DNA of 64,000 nt from NCBI GenBank assembly GCA_036250195.1, contig JAVHZZ010000011.1:58470919-58534918 (forward strand). The letters are read 5' to 3'. The DNA is from Mixophyes australis. Taxonomy: Eukaryota; Chordata; Amphibia; Anura; Limnodynastidae. The notes beneath the pieces were generated by a model. It made no database searches and had not been told where the DNA came from. It was given only the letters and a program-made list of their open reading frames with translations. The number at the start of each line of letters is the position of its first letter. Position 1 is the first letter of the stretch. Both the position numbers and the translations under genes were made by a program. Positions 10,860-22,561 of the stretch are shown here, one piece after another.

Positions 10860-11406
10860 AAATAGACTTCTTACTTGAAAGTATCCAATTTGTTTTGGAA
10901 CATAATTTCTTCTGGTCAGGTGGAGCCACTATAAACAGGTTCACGGGACTGCCATGAGTGCGAAGTGCGCACCCAGTTACGCAAACCTGTTTATGGCCTA
11001 TTGGGAAGAACAATACATTTGGACCAATAACCCATTTGCTGATCAACTCTACACTTGGCGTCGCTACATTGACGACATTCTGTGTATTTGGGAAGGAGAA
11101 AGAGAGGAACTTCTCACCTTCATTGACTACATTAACAACAATCCCCTTAATATTCACTTTACATCACACATCAGCCCAGAGAAGGTAGAGTTTCTTGACC
11201 CAGAAATTTATGTTAGCAATCAACAACTGAAGACAAAAACCTTTTTGAAAACCGTAGATTGTAATTCATACATCCTCACTTCGAGCAGTCACCACCCCAA
11301 TTGGCTGAATAATATCCCCCGGGGACAGTTTATGAGACTCTGGAGTAACTTTTCAGATCTAGAACAGTACGACAAACAATTCTTTATCCTTAGCAAAGAT
11401 TTCTAG
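10860..11406 (+). pseudogene. Penelope-like reverse transcriptase, C-terminal part
   Basis: The stretch after AKCAPSYANLFMAYWE contains RRYIDDIL, the catalytic Y-x-D-D box (about 11065-11090), then the FTSHISPEKVEFLDPEI segment typical of Penelope-like reverse transcriptases. It ends at a stop at 11404-11406. The part upstream of 10954 is in another frame, so a small indel is present, and the N-terminal domain is missing because the copy is truncated. These elements prime from a nicked target made by their own endonuclease. Confidence 0.82.
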
Positions 11407-11429
11407 AAAGGAACTATAGCGCAAACCTA

Positions 11430-12410
11430 GTGAATACAGCTTATTCACAAGTTAGGGAAATCACAAGGGAAGGACTTCTAGAAAAGACAACAAATACAGA
11501 AGAAAAAAGGAAACCTTTGAAAAACACAGCTGACGCAGAGAAAAAATGTGTAGAGCTACCATTTATCACTAGATACAATAAATATACCAACAGGATAGAA
11601 GGAATCATAAGAAAGCACTGGAATATCCGCTTAGGAGACGAAAAACTAAGGGAGATTTTACCCTCTAGACCAGGGTTTCCCAAACCCAGTCCTCAGGGCT
11701 CCCCAACAGTGCAGGTTTTCCATATCACCTTGCTGGAGCACAGGTGTATTCATTACTGACTGACACATTGTAACAGATCCACAGGTGGTCTTAATTATGT
11801 CACATGTGATCCGGAAAACCTGCACTGTTAGGGAGCCCTGAGGACTGGGTTTGGGAAACCCTGCTCTAGACCAAAATTCATCTAAAAAGACGCAGATAAT
11901 CTAAAGAGGCAAGATAATCTAAAAAGACATCTAGTAGAAAGTAAGATTGCCCCTCAATGATTTACAGCAAAAAAGAGCTCTTTAATGAAAATGTTAAAGG
12001 CTTCTACCATTGTAATAGATGCACTGCATGTATCTCAAGTAGATGTAGATATACAAAACCTACCAAAACTTTGAGATCCAACACCACTGGAGTCACATAT
12101 AACATTAAAGAAAAACTTACTTGTGACACCGCATGGGGGTATCTAATTATTAGAATGCCCCTGTGGAAGGCAATATGTTGGTAGTACTATTAGGAAACTC
12201 AGTGTTAGAATCCTAGAACATCAGAGGAACATTCGAAAGAAAGTTGAAAATCACAGTGTTCCCGTACATTTCCTCCAATTTCACAATAATGATCCCTCCA
12301 GTCTCAATTTTATGGCTATTTGCAAGAAGAAGCAAAATGGATCTTCAAACTAAAAACCCTGTCGCCCCATGGCCTGAATGTAGATTTTGATCTTAAAACT
12401 TTCCTATGAT
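11430..12410 (+). pseudogene. Penelope-like linker and GIY-YIG endonuclease remnant
   Basis: 11430-11680 encodes a linker (PFITRYNKYTNRIEGIIRKH, then ILPSRP) that is cut by the MITE at 11671-11863. After the MITE comes a cysteine cluster, CNRCTACISSRC, at about 12010-12050. The GIY-YIG nuclease follows at about 12120-12300, in two frames: a CDTAWG start, then CGRQYVG-like and HQRNIRKK-like text downstream of a frame change near 12150. In working elements the nuclease nicks the target DNA for priming. This copy has at least two frame breaks plus the MITE. Confidence 0.7.
11671..11863. mobile_element. hAT-type MITE, 193 bp
   Basis: Its inverted ends are about 50 bp long, starting CAGGGTTTCCCAAACC and ending GGGAAACCCTG. 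It is flanked by an exact 8-bp duplication, CTCTAGAC (11663-11670 and 11864-11871). The duplication length and CAGGG ends are those of hAT transposons. It has no coding capacity and must have been moved in trans. Confidence 0.93.
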
Positions 12411-12926
12411 ACTGATTCGCCCCAGTGTATGTTGTTTAGGGGTTACTAAACATTCTGGGTATATATTCACTATTCTTTAATGTATGTTATATTTAGAAAT
12501 ATGTGAAATATTGCAGCTACACATCGATTTTTCTTACCCTAAAAGTCCTGACCTTGAGGTGTTTGTTTGACAGTGTGACTACCATAATATGGTTGTTAGA
12601 GTTATGGGACAATCCTTTATTTAATTTTTAATTATTTGTAAACTCATCCTTTCTAAAAGGCTGCCCACACTCAGGCTTCTCATATAACAAAGTTTACTCT
12701 AAAGCACCTGTATAGGATTGCGAGGACTACAACATGGCTACCCTTTGTTTAGGGACAACCAATTGAATGTACTATTTTTACCCCATTGCTCAACCACATT
12801 GAAATTTAGGCTACATATGGGTTAATGGAAAAAGCCAGCCCACTCTCTCTGAGTCAATCATGAAGAATTGTTCATTATGGGAGGACTTTATAAACCCTGC
12901 ATAGTAGACCAATCGCCACTTCTGTC

Positions 12927-12970
12927 TATTTCCTGAAGAAGCCCTGCCGGGCGAAACGCGTAGATCCGTA
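12927..12970 (+). ncRNA. Hammerhead-like ribozyme core (right copy)
   Basis: CTGAAGA (12933-12939) is followed by a perfect GCCC/GGGC stem (12941-12944 with 12949-12952) and then GAAAC (12953-12957) and GCGTA. The ACGCGT here is self-complementary, so stem III could form between two copies. One extra A at 12940 departs from the canonical core. A matching motif lies in the inverted copy at 9465-9500. Confidence 0.52.
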
Positions 12971-13782
12971 TGCTGATACTATTTCATCTTTTGTATACAC
13001 CATATTCTGCTGGAACATCCTAACTACATCGATAGCCGGCGGCAATAGCCGGTAACTACTCATCGCTTTGCTATACCACGCATGCGCACCACCAGACGTA
13101 CTGCATTCAGAACACTGTTTACTTCAGCCATCTACATCGGATGACCCCCGCTTTCAGGGGAGATAAAAGATCTACACGGGACTCGCTGGAAGGAACTTTA
13201 CCACGCCGGTATTGAGTGAGTCTGGCTTCATTCTTTTAGAATTGTATATACTTACTCCATCTATCCTGCATTTCATTGCTGGGATGTTTCATCCTACTTG
13301 AACTCTCAGTTTACAGCACGAGTGCAATATCCATTCAGTATTGCTTCCCCTCTTGCATATTCATCTATTCTGCTTTAATACCACCATCCACTTCTTTACA
13401 AGGATACTTTGAATGCCTGAATCTGATACATAGTTGTCTAGTTGAACTTTCATTGTGATTTACCCAAGCAGCTTTTGGATTATTTGAGAGACTACAGTTT
13501 GTTTATTGGTACATTATTTTGAGATATTATGCTTTCATTTGATACCTAATTGTTTTCACTTGAGCCTATTGTTGTTGTTGACACATCTTAGCTGTAATCC
13601 AGCAGCTTTCATTTTATATATCTATTGTTTTTTATATATTTGGTTCTGACCTGTTATTGAGGTTGTTAATATTTTATCATATACTGTGAATAAACATTGT
13701 TTTTGCCATACTTATTATTATACCTTGCATTTACCTCTGCAACCACTATATTAAATGCATCAGGGAGAATATCTTTTTGCAT

Positions 13783-13945
13783 TTAACCTACCAGTATGTT
13801 TTTGGAATGTGGGAGAAAACTGGAGCACCCAGAGGAAACCCACGCAAACACAGGGTGAACATACAAACTCCTCACAGATAAGGATCAGGAATTGAACTCA
13901 TGACCCCAGTGCTGTAAGTCAGAAGTGCTAACCACTTAACCACAA
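13783..13945 (-). repeat. SINE, tRNA-like head (split by Penelope-like insertion)
   Basis: On the minus strand it reads gtggttaagtggttagcact at its head (A-box-like), then gagttcaattcc (B-box-like), then the shared body ending in the text duplicated at 8480-8494. These are the two internal promoter boxes of RNA polymerase III SINEs. A second copy of the same family lies at 32013-32305 on the plus strand. Confidence 0.75.
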
Positions 13946-13959
13946 TAAATATTTCAGTC

Positions 13960-15000
13960 AACTTATTCAAGGTTGGGTGTAATGCCAGTTATGGCCTGTG
14001 TGGAGGTGGCGCTGGAGAGCAACACAGTACAAGGGATGGTGCAGAAGCCAGATCGAGCTGTAAATCTTGATGGTGAAACACAGTGAACACAAGTCCAATG
14101 GATCAGACAGCGGACACCACAAACCTGAGGCTGAATCACAGATGAAAGGCAAACACCAGCTCTCTTGCATTTCTTTCCCCCACAAGTGTTATTCTGGGAT
14201 CGATATGTTATAGGCCACATTTTTATAGCCACCCGGGCGGTGATTGCCCAAGCCTGGAAATCAGCCACGCTGCCTCCCATAGGCAAGATAATTTCTAAGG
14301 TTAAGTTAAGTTGTGACATGGAAACGATGGGTGTCCCTTACTTTTCCTCTGCCTCCTGTCCCCACATCATATAGTTTGATTGGAATCGATATGTAGCCAA
14401 ATTCTCAGTCCCGCCTGTCTCTGGGGGAACCCCATGTAACTACCCTTAGTAAAACCAAAGGGCTACTATCTATCTTGTTTTCAAACTACTTGTATAATCT
14501 GTAAAATGCTGAGAGTGGTATTGTTTCATGCTTCTGCTTCGTAGTGATGTGTATTGCCTCCCTTCTACACCTCCCCTTTTTGTCTCCCTTGTAATTTACA
14601 ATGTATGTTTTTCTGGTTTTTTGTACCATGTAACCAAAAGGAAAAACTTTAATAAAATCATTATTAAAGGAAAGGCAAACACCAGGCAAAGGGTCAGTCC
14701 AGGCAGTGATATATGTAGTCGGGGTCAAAAGCAAAAGGATCAATCCAGGCAGCAATGGTCACAGGCTGAGGTGAAAACTGAGTATCAGACTGGAGAAAAT
14801 ATTCAAAGACAAACGATAAACTGCAAGGAGCAATGTTTGGGGCAGGTATATAAAGCAGTGAGTGGAACAGATGCAGGTACTGATCATTGAAGGAGGTTAA
14901 TTCCTGCAGGCGAGATGGAAATGTTCATTGGTGAAACAACAGCACCTCTGGTTGTAAAGAGGTACTACAAGCCAGGTGCAATATAATGGCAGAGTTCTAA
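13960..15000. repeat. Possible old LTR, interrupted by an L1-like tail
   Basis: The sequence on both sides of the LINE insert (13960-14143 and 14686-15000) joins into one block with repeated phrases such as ggtcagtccaggcag and ggatcaatccaggcag. This style is common in the gypsy LTRs of this window when read in reverse. No boundary or target duplication was found, so this is a suggestion only. Confidence 0.3.
14160..14669 (+). mobile_element. L1-like LINE, 5'-truncated 3' end
   Basis: A 510-bp insertion is flanked by an exact 16-bp target duplication, gaaaggcaaacaccag (14144-14159 and 14670-14685). The first third translates to a short C-terminal tail (RAVIAQAWKSATLPPIGKII) like the end of an L1/Tx1-type ORF2. 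A 3' UTR follows, ending in aataaaatcattatta. Long variable target duplications and 5' truncation are signs of target-primed reverse transcription. Confidence 0.85.
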
Positions 15001-16090
15001 CAAGAAAAAGACAAAAATTAGAACATCCTTCAATGTCCATGTCACTGCTTGAAGCTCTTCTCCCTGCTGACAGTGGACTTTGTAGTTGTAATACTGTACT
15101 TCAATCAAAGGTACTGATGTATTTTGAATTTCTGCTGTTCCAGTTTCGCAGCAGTAAATCTGTTGTCTGGTCTTTAAAACTCTCACTCTCACTGCAACCA
15201 TATCCAGATCATTGGTGAGCTTATGCTGTTGCACAGTTACAGTTCCTGTGTTTCAGTCCTGATCATAACTCTGTTCCCATCTTGCTATACTGAGTTACCA
15301 GTGTTCTATCCTGAGTTCCTGGCATCCTATTACTAGTATCCACATGTACAAATATGAGTTCCTAATACACTGCTACGCATGTGTAATCCTGGGTTCCTGG
15401 TACTTTGTGTGCTAATCTGACTTCCTGCTGCTAGTGTGCAATCCTGATATATTTCTTCGGCCTAAGGATTCCCAAACAATTGTGAATTCTTGTATTTATT
15501 ATTAAAGTGTATTAGAGATTTCTGCTTTTTCACAAGATCTCTGACAGTCCAGTATTAGCAAGTGGTTTTGGGTTCTCAAAGTTTTGGATTTTTTAGAAAT
15601 CCAAAATATAGAAAATTGGAAGAGAGATTGAAATCTCATTGTAAATATTACAGCTAATAATACCCCATGCTAAGTACATTTTACTTCCTTTACCCATACC
15701 TGATCTCCCTAGACTTTGTCGAAGTCCTACAATTGGATGAACGAAAGTATATTGGTTAATATTGTTTTACCGTGCAATTGCGATCAGTATGCCACATAAC
15801 AGGTGGCATGGTGTGATCACGTGGTAAAATACGCACGCACACACTCGCACTTTCATATTTAGTTATTTATATATTTCAAAATTATATCCATTCAACAGTG
15901 ATTTATGAGAAGATAGTATTTAGTTTATTATTAGTTTATATATTATGATTATATGTACACTTTAGTGTTATTTAAGGTTCAGGTTACAGGAAACATGTCA
16001 TGTTTCGTATCATTTTAATCCCCTATTCATCAGCAGTTTTCCGGTTCATTCGTCGAAGAGATCGCACATTGCATACTCTAGTTAGCGATG
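15001..16090. other. No gene recognised
   Basis: 15240-15440 repeats short phrases such as gagttcctgg and may be LTR-derived. The rest is AT-rich without usable ORFs. A hairpin at 15764-15830 is listed separately. Confidence 0.4.
15764..15830. repeat. Imperfect inverted repeat
   Basis: gttttaccgtgc...gtatgccac (15764-15794) pairs with gtggcatggt...gtggtaaaat (15803-15830) with a few mismatches around a loop of about 8 nt. It may be the core of a degraded MITE. Confidence 0.55.
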
Positions 16091-16515
16091 TTAGGGAAAT
16101 AAATGTTTAAAGTGATACCAACTGTAATATGCTAATAGACTAGTTGAAACTGGTTTCTGGGCAGGAGAATCATCTGGAATGTTGACCCACACCCTTGGAG
16201 GGGGTTGTTTGAACTAGCCTATGACCTTTTTACACTGGACCCTCCTGAAGTCTGGACCTATAGAAGAAAGCCACGTCATCTGCATTGTTCTCTCTGTAAC
16301 ACTGAGTGTATATAATATAGCTGTACTGGCACTGGCTTAAGTCTTCTCTGACCACAGTATTCTGGAGTGAAGTACTGTACGCTGGTACCAGTGAGTGCAG
16401 CGAGCGCATGCGGGCGCGGTTTGTATGTATCTTTTGGTATTGGCTGTACTGTATAATAATCATGTATTGAATTGTTAAATATTGCATCTGCTAAAATAAA
16501 TTACTTTTTTGCTTT
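16091..16515 (+). repeat. Possible retroviral solo LTR
   Basis: The block starts TGTTAGGG and has a TATA-like tgtatataatatag at about 16305-16320, then a CT-rich transcribed-looking part and an AATAAA at about 16495. This is LTR order. I could not find a matching target duplication or a second copy in the window, so the call and both boundaries are weak. Confidence 0.3.
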
Positions 16516-18419
16516 GGAAACACAACATAATCGCTTAGACAATGCTTATTTGAAAATGATAAAATTACTTTAATAAATATATTCATTAGGCATGCACGTG
16601 TTTGACAGCCGTATTTTGAAAAAGCCAGAACCCACCCTTTTTTCCTTTCTGAAAAACCTGGGCAATCTCAGTCCATCAATTTTCTACCACACACTATGGT
16701 TTTTCATTTGTCACACATATATATAATATGTATTATAATATGTTATATATTTATATTGTGAAAAGCACGCCAAACATCTGCTGCTGACACAGGTTTGTTG
16801 AACCACTTTGCTGTTTTATACAGGCTTTGTCAGGATGGAATGAACAGCTTCTGCAGTAGTTTCAGCAATCACACCAAAAAAATATTTACAAAGTCAGTTA
16901 GTCCCGGTTAGTTAGTCCCTTAAATGGACACCGGCCCCTCACTGGCATCAGTCGCACCACCCACAGCACAAGTCCTGATATTTAAGCCTCCCCCCCAAGT
17001 ACTACACCAACTGTTCCCTTTATTAATTGCATACAGGTGCTCCACCTGTGTACCTGTGCTCTGTGTATGGAAGAGTGTTTAACCTTGTCTGTAGCCTTAT
17101 ACTGCAGATACCCAGGGAAACTATTTGTTTCCCTGGGAATTATTAGTCTCCTCTGCAACTATTGACACACACATATATATATATATATATAGTGGTTTGA
17201 CTGGCAAGAAAATGGAAAAGCACCTGTGAATATTGAATATAGATTTATTCCAGTTGTAAATTCATGTATATTTTTTAAATTGGACGTGTATATATACACA
17301 TTAAAATATGTTTTTTAGGGTGTCCACTTAAAATAGGCAATTTGTTTTTCATATATGTTGTTATCCATTAGCACTACCCCATTCATTATATACCTGCATT
17401 GCCCCATTAATTATATGTCATCACTTCCACACTTATTTTAGACTACCACTGCCCCATTTATTATATACCAGCATTGTTCCATTTGGTATATACCAGCACA
17501 GCCCAATTATTATATGCAAGCACCGGTGGTAGTCATAATTCCTACACTGAAAACACCAACACAAATATGACTGACATGAAAATGCAGACATTAAAAATAC
17601 AAAGAAAATACTGACAAGCAGAAAATAGCTAACGTTATAAATACTGACTATAAAGAAATCCTGACAGCCTAAATACCTACTTGAATACGCATCAGAGTAA
17701 ATCATACTCTCATCCTATTGGGATTAAATATAGAGATTGAGTGGCCTATGAGAAGTGTAATTTATGAATTATTGCTATTATTCTACAGTCTGATGAGACC
17801 TAGTGGTTCTATAAATTTAGTAAGAAAACTGCGGGGTTCTTATGAGCACCGTACTAAATTAAGGTAGGGTGCAATAATGGGACAGAATTTATCCTTGGTG
17901 GACATTCTCATGGATCTCCATCAAGTATCATGTATCACAAACATGGTTTGATTGCTGTAAGATATTTGACAAAAATGGAATGGGAGAAAATAGGATAAAT
18001 TAGCCTTTCCACTTACAGGTACCTTTGATAAAAATGTTTTACATTAATTAAGAAATTTTATAGGTAAAGATGTTCAAGAATAGAAATCTTATTGTTTATG
18101 GGTTTCAGAATCAGTAACCGCCCCCCAAAAGCTGAATGTTTGTGCCACACTAAGGTGGCGAACAATCTGGAGACCTAGAGGAAGAAAAGCTTAGGGAGAA
18201 TGGTTTATATCCTTTTTAACACAACTAGCTACAGCAGCACCTATTTCCCAAACAACAATACCACGTGTGGTATCAGGACTTCCAGTGCCCAAATTGCTAC
18301 TCCCCACAGCTCCATCACATATCAATGATTCTGATATCATCTTCTCTCCCTTTTCTTTAACTAATATCCATATTGAAAGAGCAAGAAGACAACATCCATA
18401 CGCATCCACTCCAGGGGGT
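16516..18419. other. No gene recognised
   Basis: AT-rich, with only short random ORFs. It contains a CA/TA microsatellite at about 17165-17191 and a degenerate repeat at 17395-17525. 16880-17160 has phrases seen in gypsy LTRs of this window but no boundary. Confidence 0.4.
17395..17525. repeat. Degenerate short tandem repeat
   Basis: The phrase ccattnattatatacc followed by agcaytgcccc recurs roughly every 30-40 bp (actgccccatttattata, agcacagcccaattatta). Copies are strongly diverged. Confidence 0.5.
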
Positions 18420-19560
18420 AAATGTATTAAGCATCGGATTCAACAAATCGTTGTTTTCACCGAATGTGACAGTCATATTTAAAATGGAAATTTAATTAAA
18501 GACAAAACTCCCCATTGTTACCTTTTTATAAATTACCTGTTTTAAATATGCCCATCACAGTCGCCAAATCGGTGGTGGTTTGACTGATTCATCAAGGCAT
18601 GAATACTAAGCGCAACATGCGTTCAGTTTAAAGGCACGTAAATCTGCTTTGTGCACTCCTGAATTCAACAAGGAGCGGATATCAAGATATGTTGTTAGAT
18701 GAATTAATTTACCTGATTTAAAAGATGGCATGGCATACTAATGCGTTGGTCTGCGCAAGTCTTTGGTCCGCTCAGTACACTTACGTTTGAGTGCGCTATG
18801 CATTCATATTGCCAACCTGTTATAAATAGGACCATTGACGCTTGAGCTCACTTTGCAGTAGAGTTCCTAGGACCTAGGTTAGCATCATCTACCCGGGTTT
18901 TTAGCTTTCCCAAGAATCCAGGGATGAAAGACTCTTGATTTCAGCAATAAAGATGGTGAATGAGGGATGGGTAGCGGTTTATTTTTTTAAATAAAATAAA
19001 AAAGGTTTACACACGTGCCTGTGTTTTTTTTTTTACATTTTACTTTGGTGCACTACCGGCCGCAGTGGGCTCTGGGTGCATGGGCCTACTGGCACTTGTG
19101 GTTCCCCAACTGCTAGTATCCCCTAGCAGCCATGGGTATTCTGGTGCTTGCAGTACTACAAACACCAGCATGCCCAGACACTTAATGGCAGCCTGGCCAT
19201 CCTGGGACCCGTAGTGCATCAGATAGAAAATGCATTTTTACATTAATTAAATTTCTATTGTCCACATTCACCGTCTAATGGTGTGGGAAGAGCCCTAGTA
19301 CTGTCAGCACAGGGCTGGGAACACCTAGAGGGGTTATTTGCAACTTTTTTTTCTATACACCATTATGGCAGGGGAACCCCCACACTGCAGGCTTCTCTGC
19401 TGTAGGACCACCAGCCCTGGCTGGCAAAGCCTAGTGCTGGAAATAATAAAATCGGGGGGCCCTATGCTTTTAGTGGCCTCGATTTTGCTAGTAGCAGCCT
19501 AGGCTGGCAGCACTAGGGATGGTTAAGCTGGGGTTTTTTTTGGGAGGGGGGGGGGGTTCT
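18420..19560. other. Unnamed dispersed-repeat-like DNA
   Basis: It starts ggggtaaatgtattaagc, the same opening as the MITE at 7296. It contains gattcatcaaggc, which also occurs at 23387. Later parts have poly-T and poly-G runs near 19020 and 19545. I cannot assign a family and see no gene. Confidence 0.3.
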
Positions 19561-20731
19561 TTTTTTAAACATTAATACACATTTAATGCAGACAACAGAT
19601 ACCACATAAAAGGGGGCGTGTAACCCTATTCAGTATACAGTCACTAGATGGGATAATTACACAGTCCAATGTACAGGAGGCAGCCAGTTCCAATACAGGT
19701 GGTGAGTCTGGAAAATCTATAAAGGAATAAAGGAAACACGGCACCACATAGTGTATTACCACAATAAAAATAGATAATGTAATGAGAGAGAATAATGTGT
19801 GATGAGTCAGATACACACTCAAAAGTTGTAACTTCTCTCCAATAAGACTGATGAAACTGAAAGGGTGATAAGATATATGCAAGAGTGACAGCACACTATG
19901 TTCAATGCCACCAATGAAATCACCAATAACCATATATCTGCGTACCAGATGGTAGAACCAGAAGATGTAAGGATCAGTTGAATTGATAGCTCCAAAGCTG
20001 TGCAGATGTTACCAGTAACGTCACTCGTCCAAGTGTATAATTTCGTTAGGACTGGAACCTCAGCATCATAGGAGCAATATAAAAAACTCATATAGTGTAA
20101 TATTGTAAAAATCAGGTTTTACTAATAAAATAGTAAGTATCACACTTACATAAAAACACAAGGTAACAAACATATATTGGTATCTTTAGGTACTCATCTG
20201 GGATGTATTCAAAGATGTATGCATAGATATCAATCAGCTCATATGTAGATCTCTGCAGCGCTCCCACCACGCTAGTACCACGATATCCAAACAGAAAATA
20301 GAAAGGTCCTTAGACACTCCTCTTAATACACATTTTATTTACATAAATCAGATATTAATCAAACACACACACCTTTGAAACAAATAACCAGAATATTTAA
20401 TTTAACTGTTAAAACTACTATAGTAGTTTTTTTTCCTTCAACTTTATTTTTGTGCAAGATAACTGGGGGCAGGTGAAGTGAATTGCCGGGGTGGGATAAT
20501 AGAGCCTGACTTCTTCTAACTTGGGTTTGGATGCTTGTAGGCTAGAGCAGATCTTTGTCAGCTGGAAAAAAAAACCATATTGCTCTCTTACTACATTTAT
20601 CAAATATATGCTAGCTATGGGTGTACTTTGTTCACACATTTTGCAAGCTTAGTAGAGTTCACAAGTTGTACATTAAGTGAAAATCTGGGCAAAGGTTATA
20701 CTGAACACAGTAGTAGCCGGAGGAATTTGAG
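19561..20731. other. No gene recognised
   Basis: AT-rich DNA with short ORFs on the minus strand that have no recognisable motif. Confidence 0.4.
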
Positions 20732-20786
20732 ATTTTGGAGGTACATGCAGATTTTGGAGGTACATGCAGATTTTGGAGGTACATGC
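20732..20786. repeat. 19-bp tandem repeat, about 3 units
   Basis: attttggaggtacatgcag repeats at 20732, 20751 and 20770; the third copy is two bases short. Confidence 0.9.
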
Positions 20787-20899
20787 CATTGATGTCACAC
20801 AACTCTGGAAAGGAAAACATTTACCAGGTCTAGGGGAAATCACATTTTTGAAAGAAAGAAAGTCTTTCAAGGGGCAACACTTTTTATGCTGGCAAAAGA

Positions 20900-21470
20900 A
20901 AATTAAACAATAATAATACAGTCAAATATTCAGAAACTTTCTTCCACAAGCACCTCTGGCTCCTCTTTTTCCTGCTGATATAGTGGTGGCATAGAGAGGA
21001 ATACCAAAAATTTGGGTCTCCTCCTCCTGGCGCTCTTCCTGGGACTCCTTCTGGTGGCAGCGGCTGCATTCTGTTGAAATAAATGTAACCATTAGCTTAT
21101 TTTTAATGTTTTATTCTGTCCACAACATACATAGAGACATCCAGAGAACGTGAAATATCTAATACCACACATGGGCCATCATTGGACAAATGAAGACACC
21201 TGTACACCACTTTCAAGTGGATTTGACCTGGGAGGGTTATATTAATTACAAACTAATTCAGATATATCACTATTTCCTAGCAGATGTTGTACTTAGTCCA
21301 ATAAAGTTATTAGAAGCCATCTTGCTGTGTAATGAGACAGATGTAACAGGAAAAAAAAATTTCAGTATAAAAAAGTGCGATTAAGCAAGAACTTACACCT
21401 ATAAATCTCAGCCCTCAGATCTTTGAGGAGCTCAGGCTCCTTCTTCTCAAAATGCTCCACCGTCACTGCA
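20900..21470 (-). other. Possible two-exon 3' end of a gene or transposon ORF
   Basis: On the minus strand an open stretch at about 21470-21394 (VEHFEKKEPELLKDLRAEIY) ends at a donor-like site, AG|GTGTAAG. About 320 bp later ttatttcaacag (ending near 21074) looks like an acceptor. It leads into a stretch rich in arginine in one frame (RRSPRKSARRRRPKF, stop near 20932) or proline/glycine in another. Which frame joins depends on the exact donor. The charged helix-like first part suggests a small DNA-binding or transposon accessory protein, but I do not recognise the family. Confidence 0.28.
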
Positions 21471-21746
21471 GCTGGTTAAGTGTGCGCTTACGTCCTAATT
21501 CTAGACGTAGCTGACCTGTTTACTGTCCTGTACCCATTTACCTTTTCATTGGTCATATACCGAGCTACGGGTCGAAAACTGCTATAAATTTTTGCAGTCA
21601 AGACCTGCAGCTCAGCAAGACAGAATGTGGAAAACCTCATGTTTGCACCTGAATGACACGTTTTAACATCCTGAGCACCGATTGGTTCTTGGGGCATATG
21701 CGTATCCAGGCAATTAGGAGGCATGACAATACCTACCCAGTCATAC

Positions 21747-22561
21747 TGTTAGTGCTCGTGGCGGCCGCGGGTACCGCCGCGACTCTCCGGGGTCTGCTAG
21801 TGACGTTCCGGCCGTTGCTACGGCAACCGGGGCGTCACTTCCGGTTTCTGTGTCCCGGTTGCCTGGGCAACAACCGGGACGCTTTAGTATCGCTAGTAGT
21901 ATCGCTTTAGTATCTAGGCTCGGCCAGCTGTTAAGCAGCCAGGCGCGTGCGCACACATTGAGGCCAGCCCTGCACACCTGTTGGAATCAGCCAATCTAGG
22001 CTGATTAAAGCTTTAGTCCCTGCTGGTACTTTGCAGATACGATTGGCTGCAGGCTCTGCTATTATTCTACAGCTGAGGACATGTTCTGGACTGTGTGCTG
22101 ATTGGCCATCTGTACTATTTAAGGCAATGAGGACTGAGCCTCATTGCCGGTTATAGCGTTCTGCCCTCAGTCCTGCTGCCTGCTTGTTCTATCCGTTTGG
22201 TTATTGCTACCTTGGATTGACTACCCGTGTTTTGACCCCTGCTTGTTCCTGGACCTGAGAACCTTCTCTTCTGACCTTGACCTTTTTGCCTGGATTCCGG
22301 ATTTTGCTTCTTTGCCTGTGTGTCTGACCCTTCACTTGTCCCTAGATTTTGCATCTGTGCTTGTGACCTTTGACCTAGGATACCTCTTCACTACAGCCCG
22401 CCAATCACTCCACTCCTGGGTACTCCTTTAAGTCAGTATACGTTACTCGACCCTCGGTCGGCCCGCAGCCAAGTCTGTCCCCACCACTAGGGGCTCCAGC
22501 GAACACTGGGCCTTCAGAGTAGTCCCCGAGTTTCACTGTACTGGCTTGGGAGTTCCTAACA
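21747..22561 (+). repeat. Solo LTR of the gypsy-1 family
   Basis: An 815-bp LTR begins TGTTAGTGCTCG and ends GAGTTCCTAACA, flanked by an exact 5-bp duplication CATAC (21742-21746 and 22562-22566). It shares the promoter and downstream layout of the gypsy-1 LTRs: ctatttaagg, then tgccggttatagc about 30 bp later, and near its end ccccaccactaggggctcc. The full element has been lost by LTR-LTR recombination. Confidence 0.9.

Larger units (their letters stand above)
8495..13782. mobile_element. Penelope-like element pair, head to head
   Basis: Two copies of one Penelope-like family lie in opposite orientation: a minus-strand copy (about 8595-10771) and a plus-strand copy (about 10857-13782). The outer ends, about 900 bp, are inverted repeats of each other. 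A 15-bp target duplication brackets the pair, so the pair probably arrived as one unit. Inverted and tandem partial copies are a known habit of Penelope-like elements. A solo LTR and a MITE inserted later, one in each copy. The extra 8495-8594 at the left has no counterpart at the right end. Confidence 0.85.
10857..13782 (+). mobile_element. Penelope-like element, plus copy
   Basis: This copy begins inside the reverse transcriptase and runs to the 3' end. It holds the C-terminal reverse transcriptase, a linker with a CxxC-type zinc motif, a GIY-YIG endonuclease remnant, a hammerhead-like core and a 3' terminal region shared with the minus copy. The N-terminal half of the protein is absent. 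Confidence 0.83.

Noticed and set aside
14165..14374. Short ORF as a host exon
   Set aside because: It lies inside an insertion with a 16-bp target duplication and a LINE-like 3' UTR, so it is an L1-type tail.
17165..17191. CA/TA microsatellite as a regulatory element
   Set aside because: Ordinary simple repeat with no supporting context.
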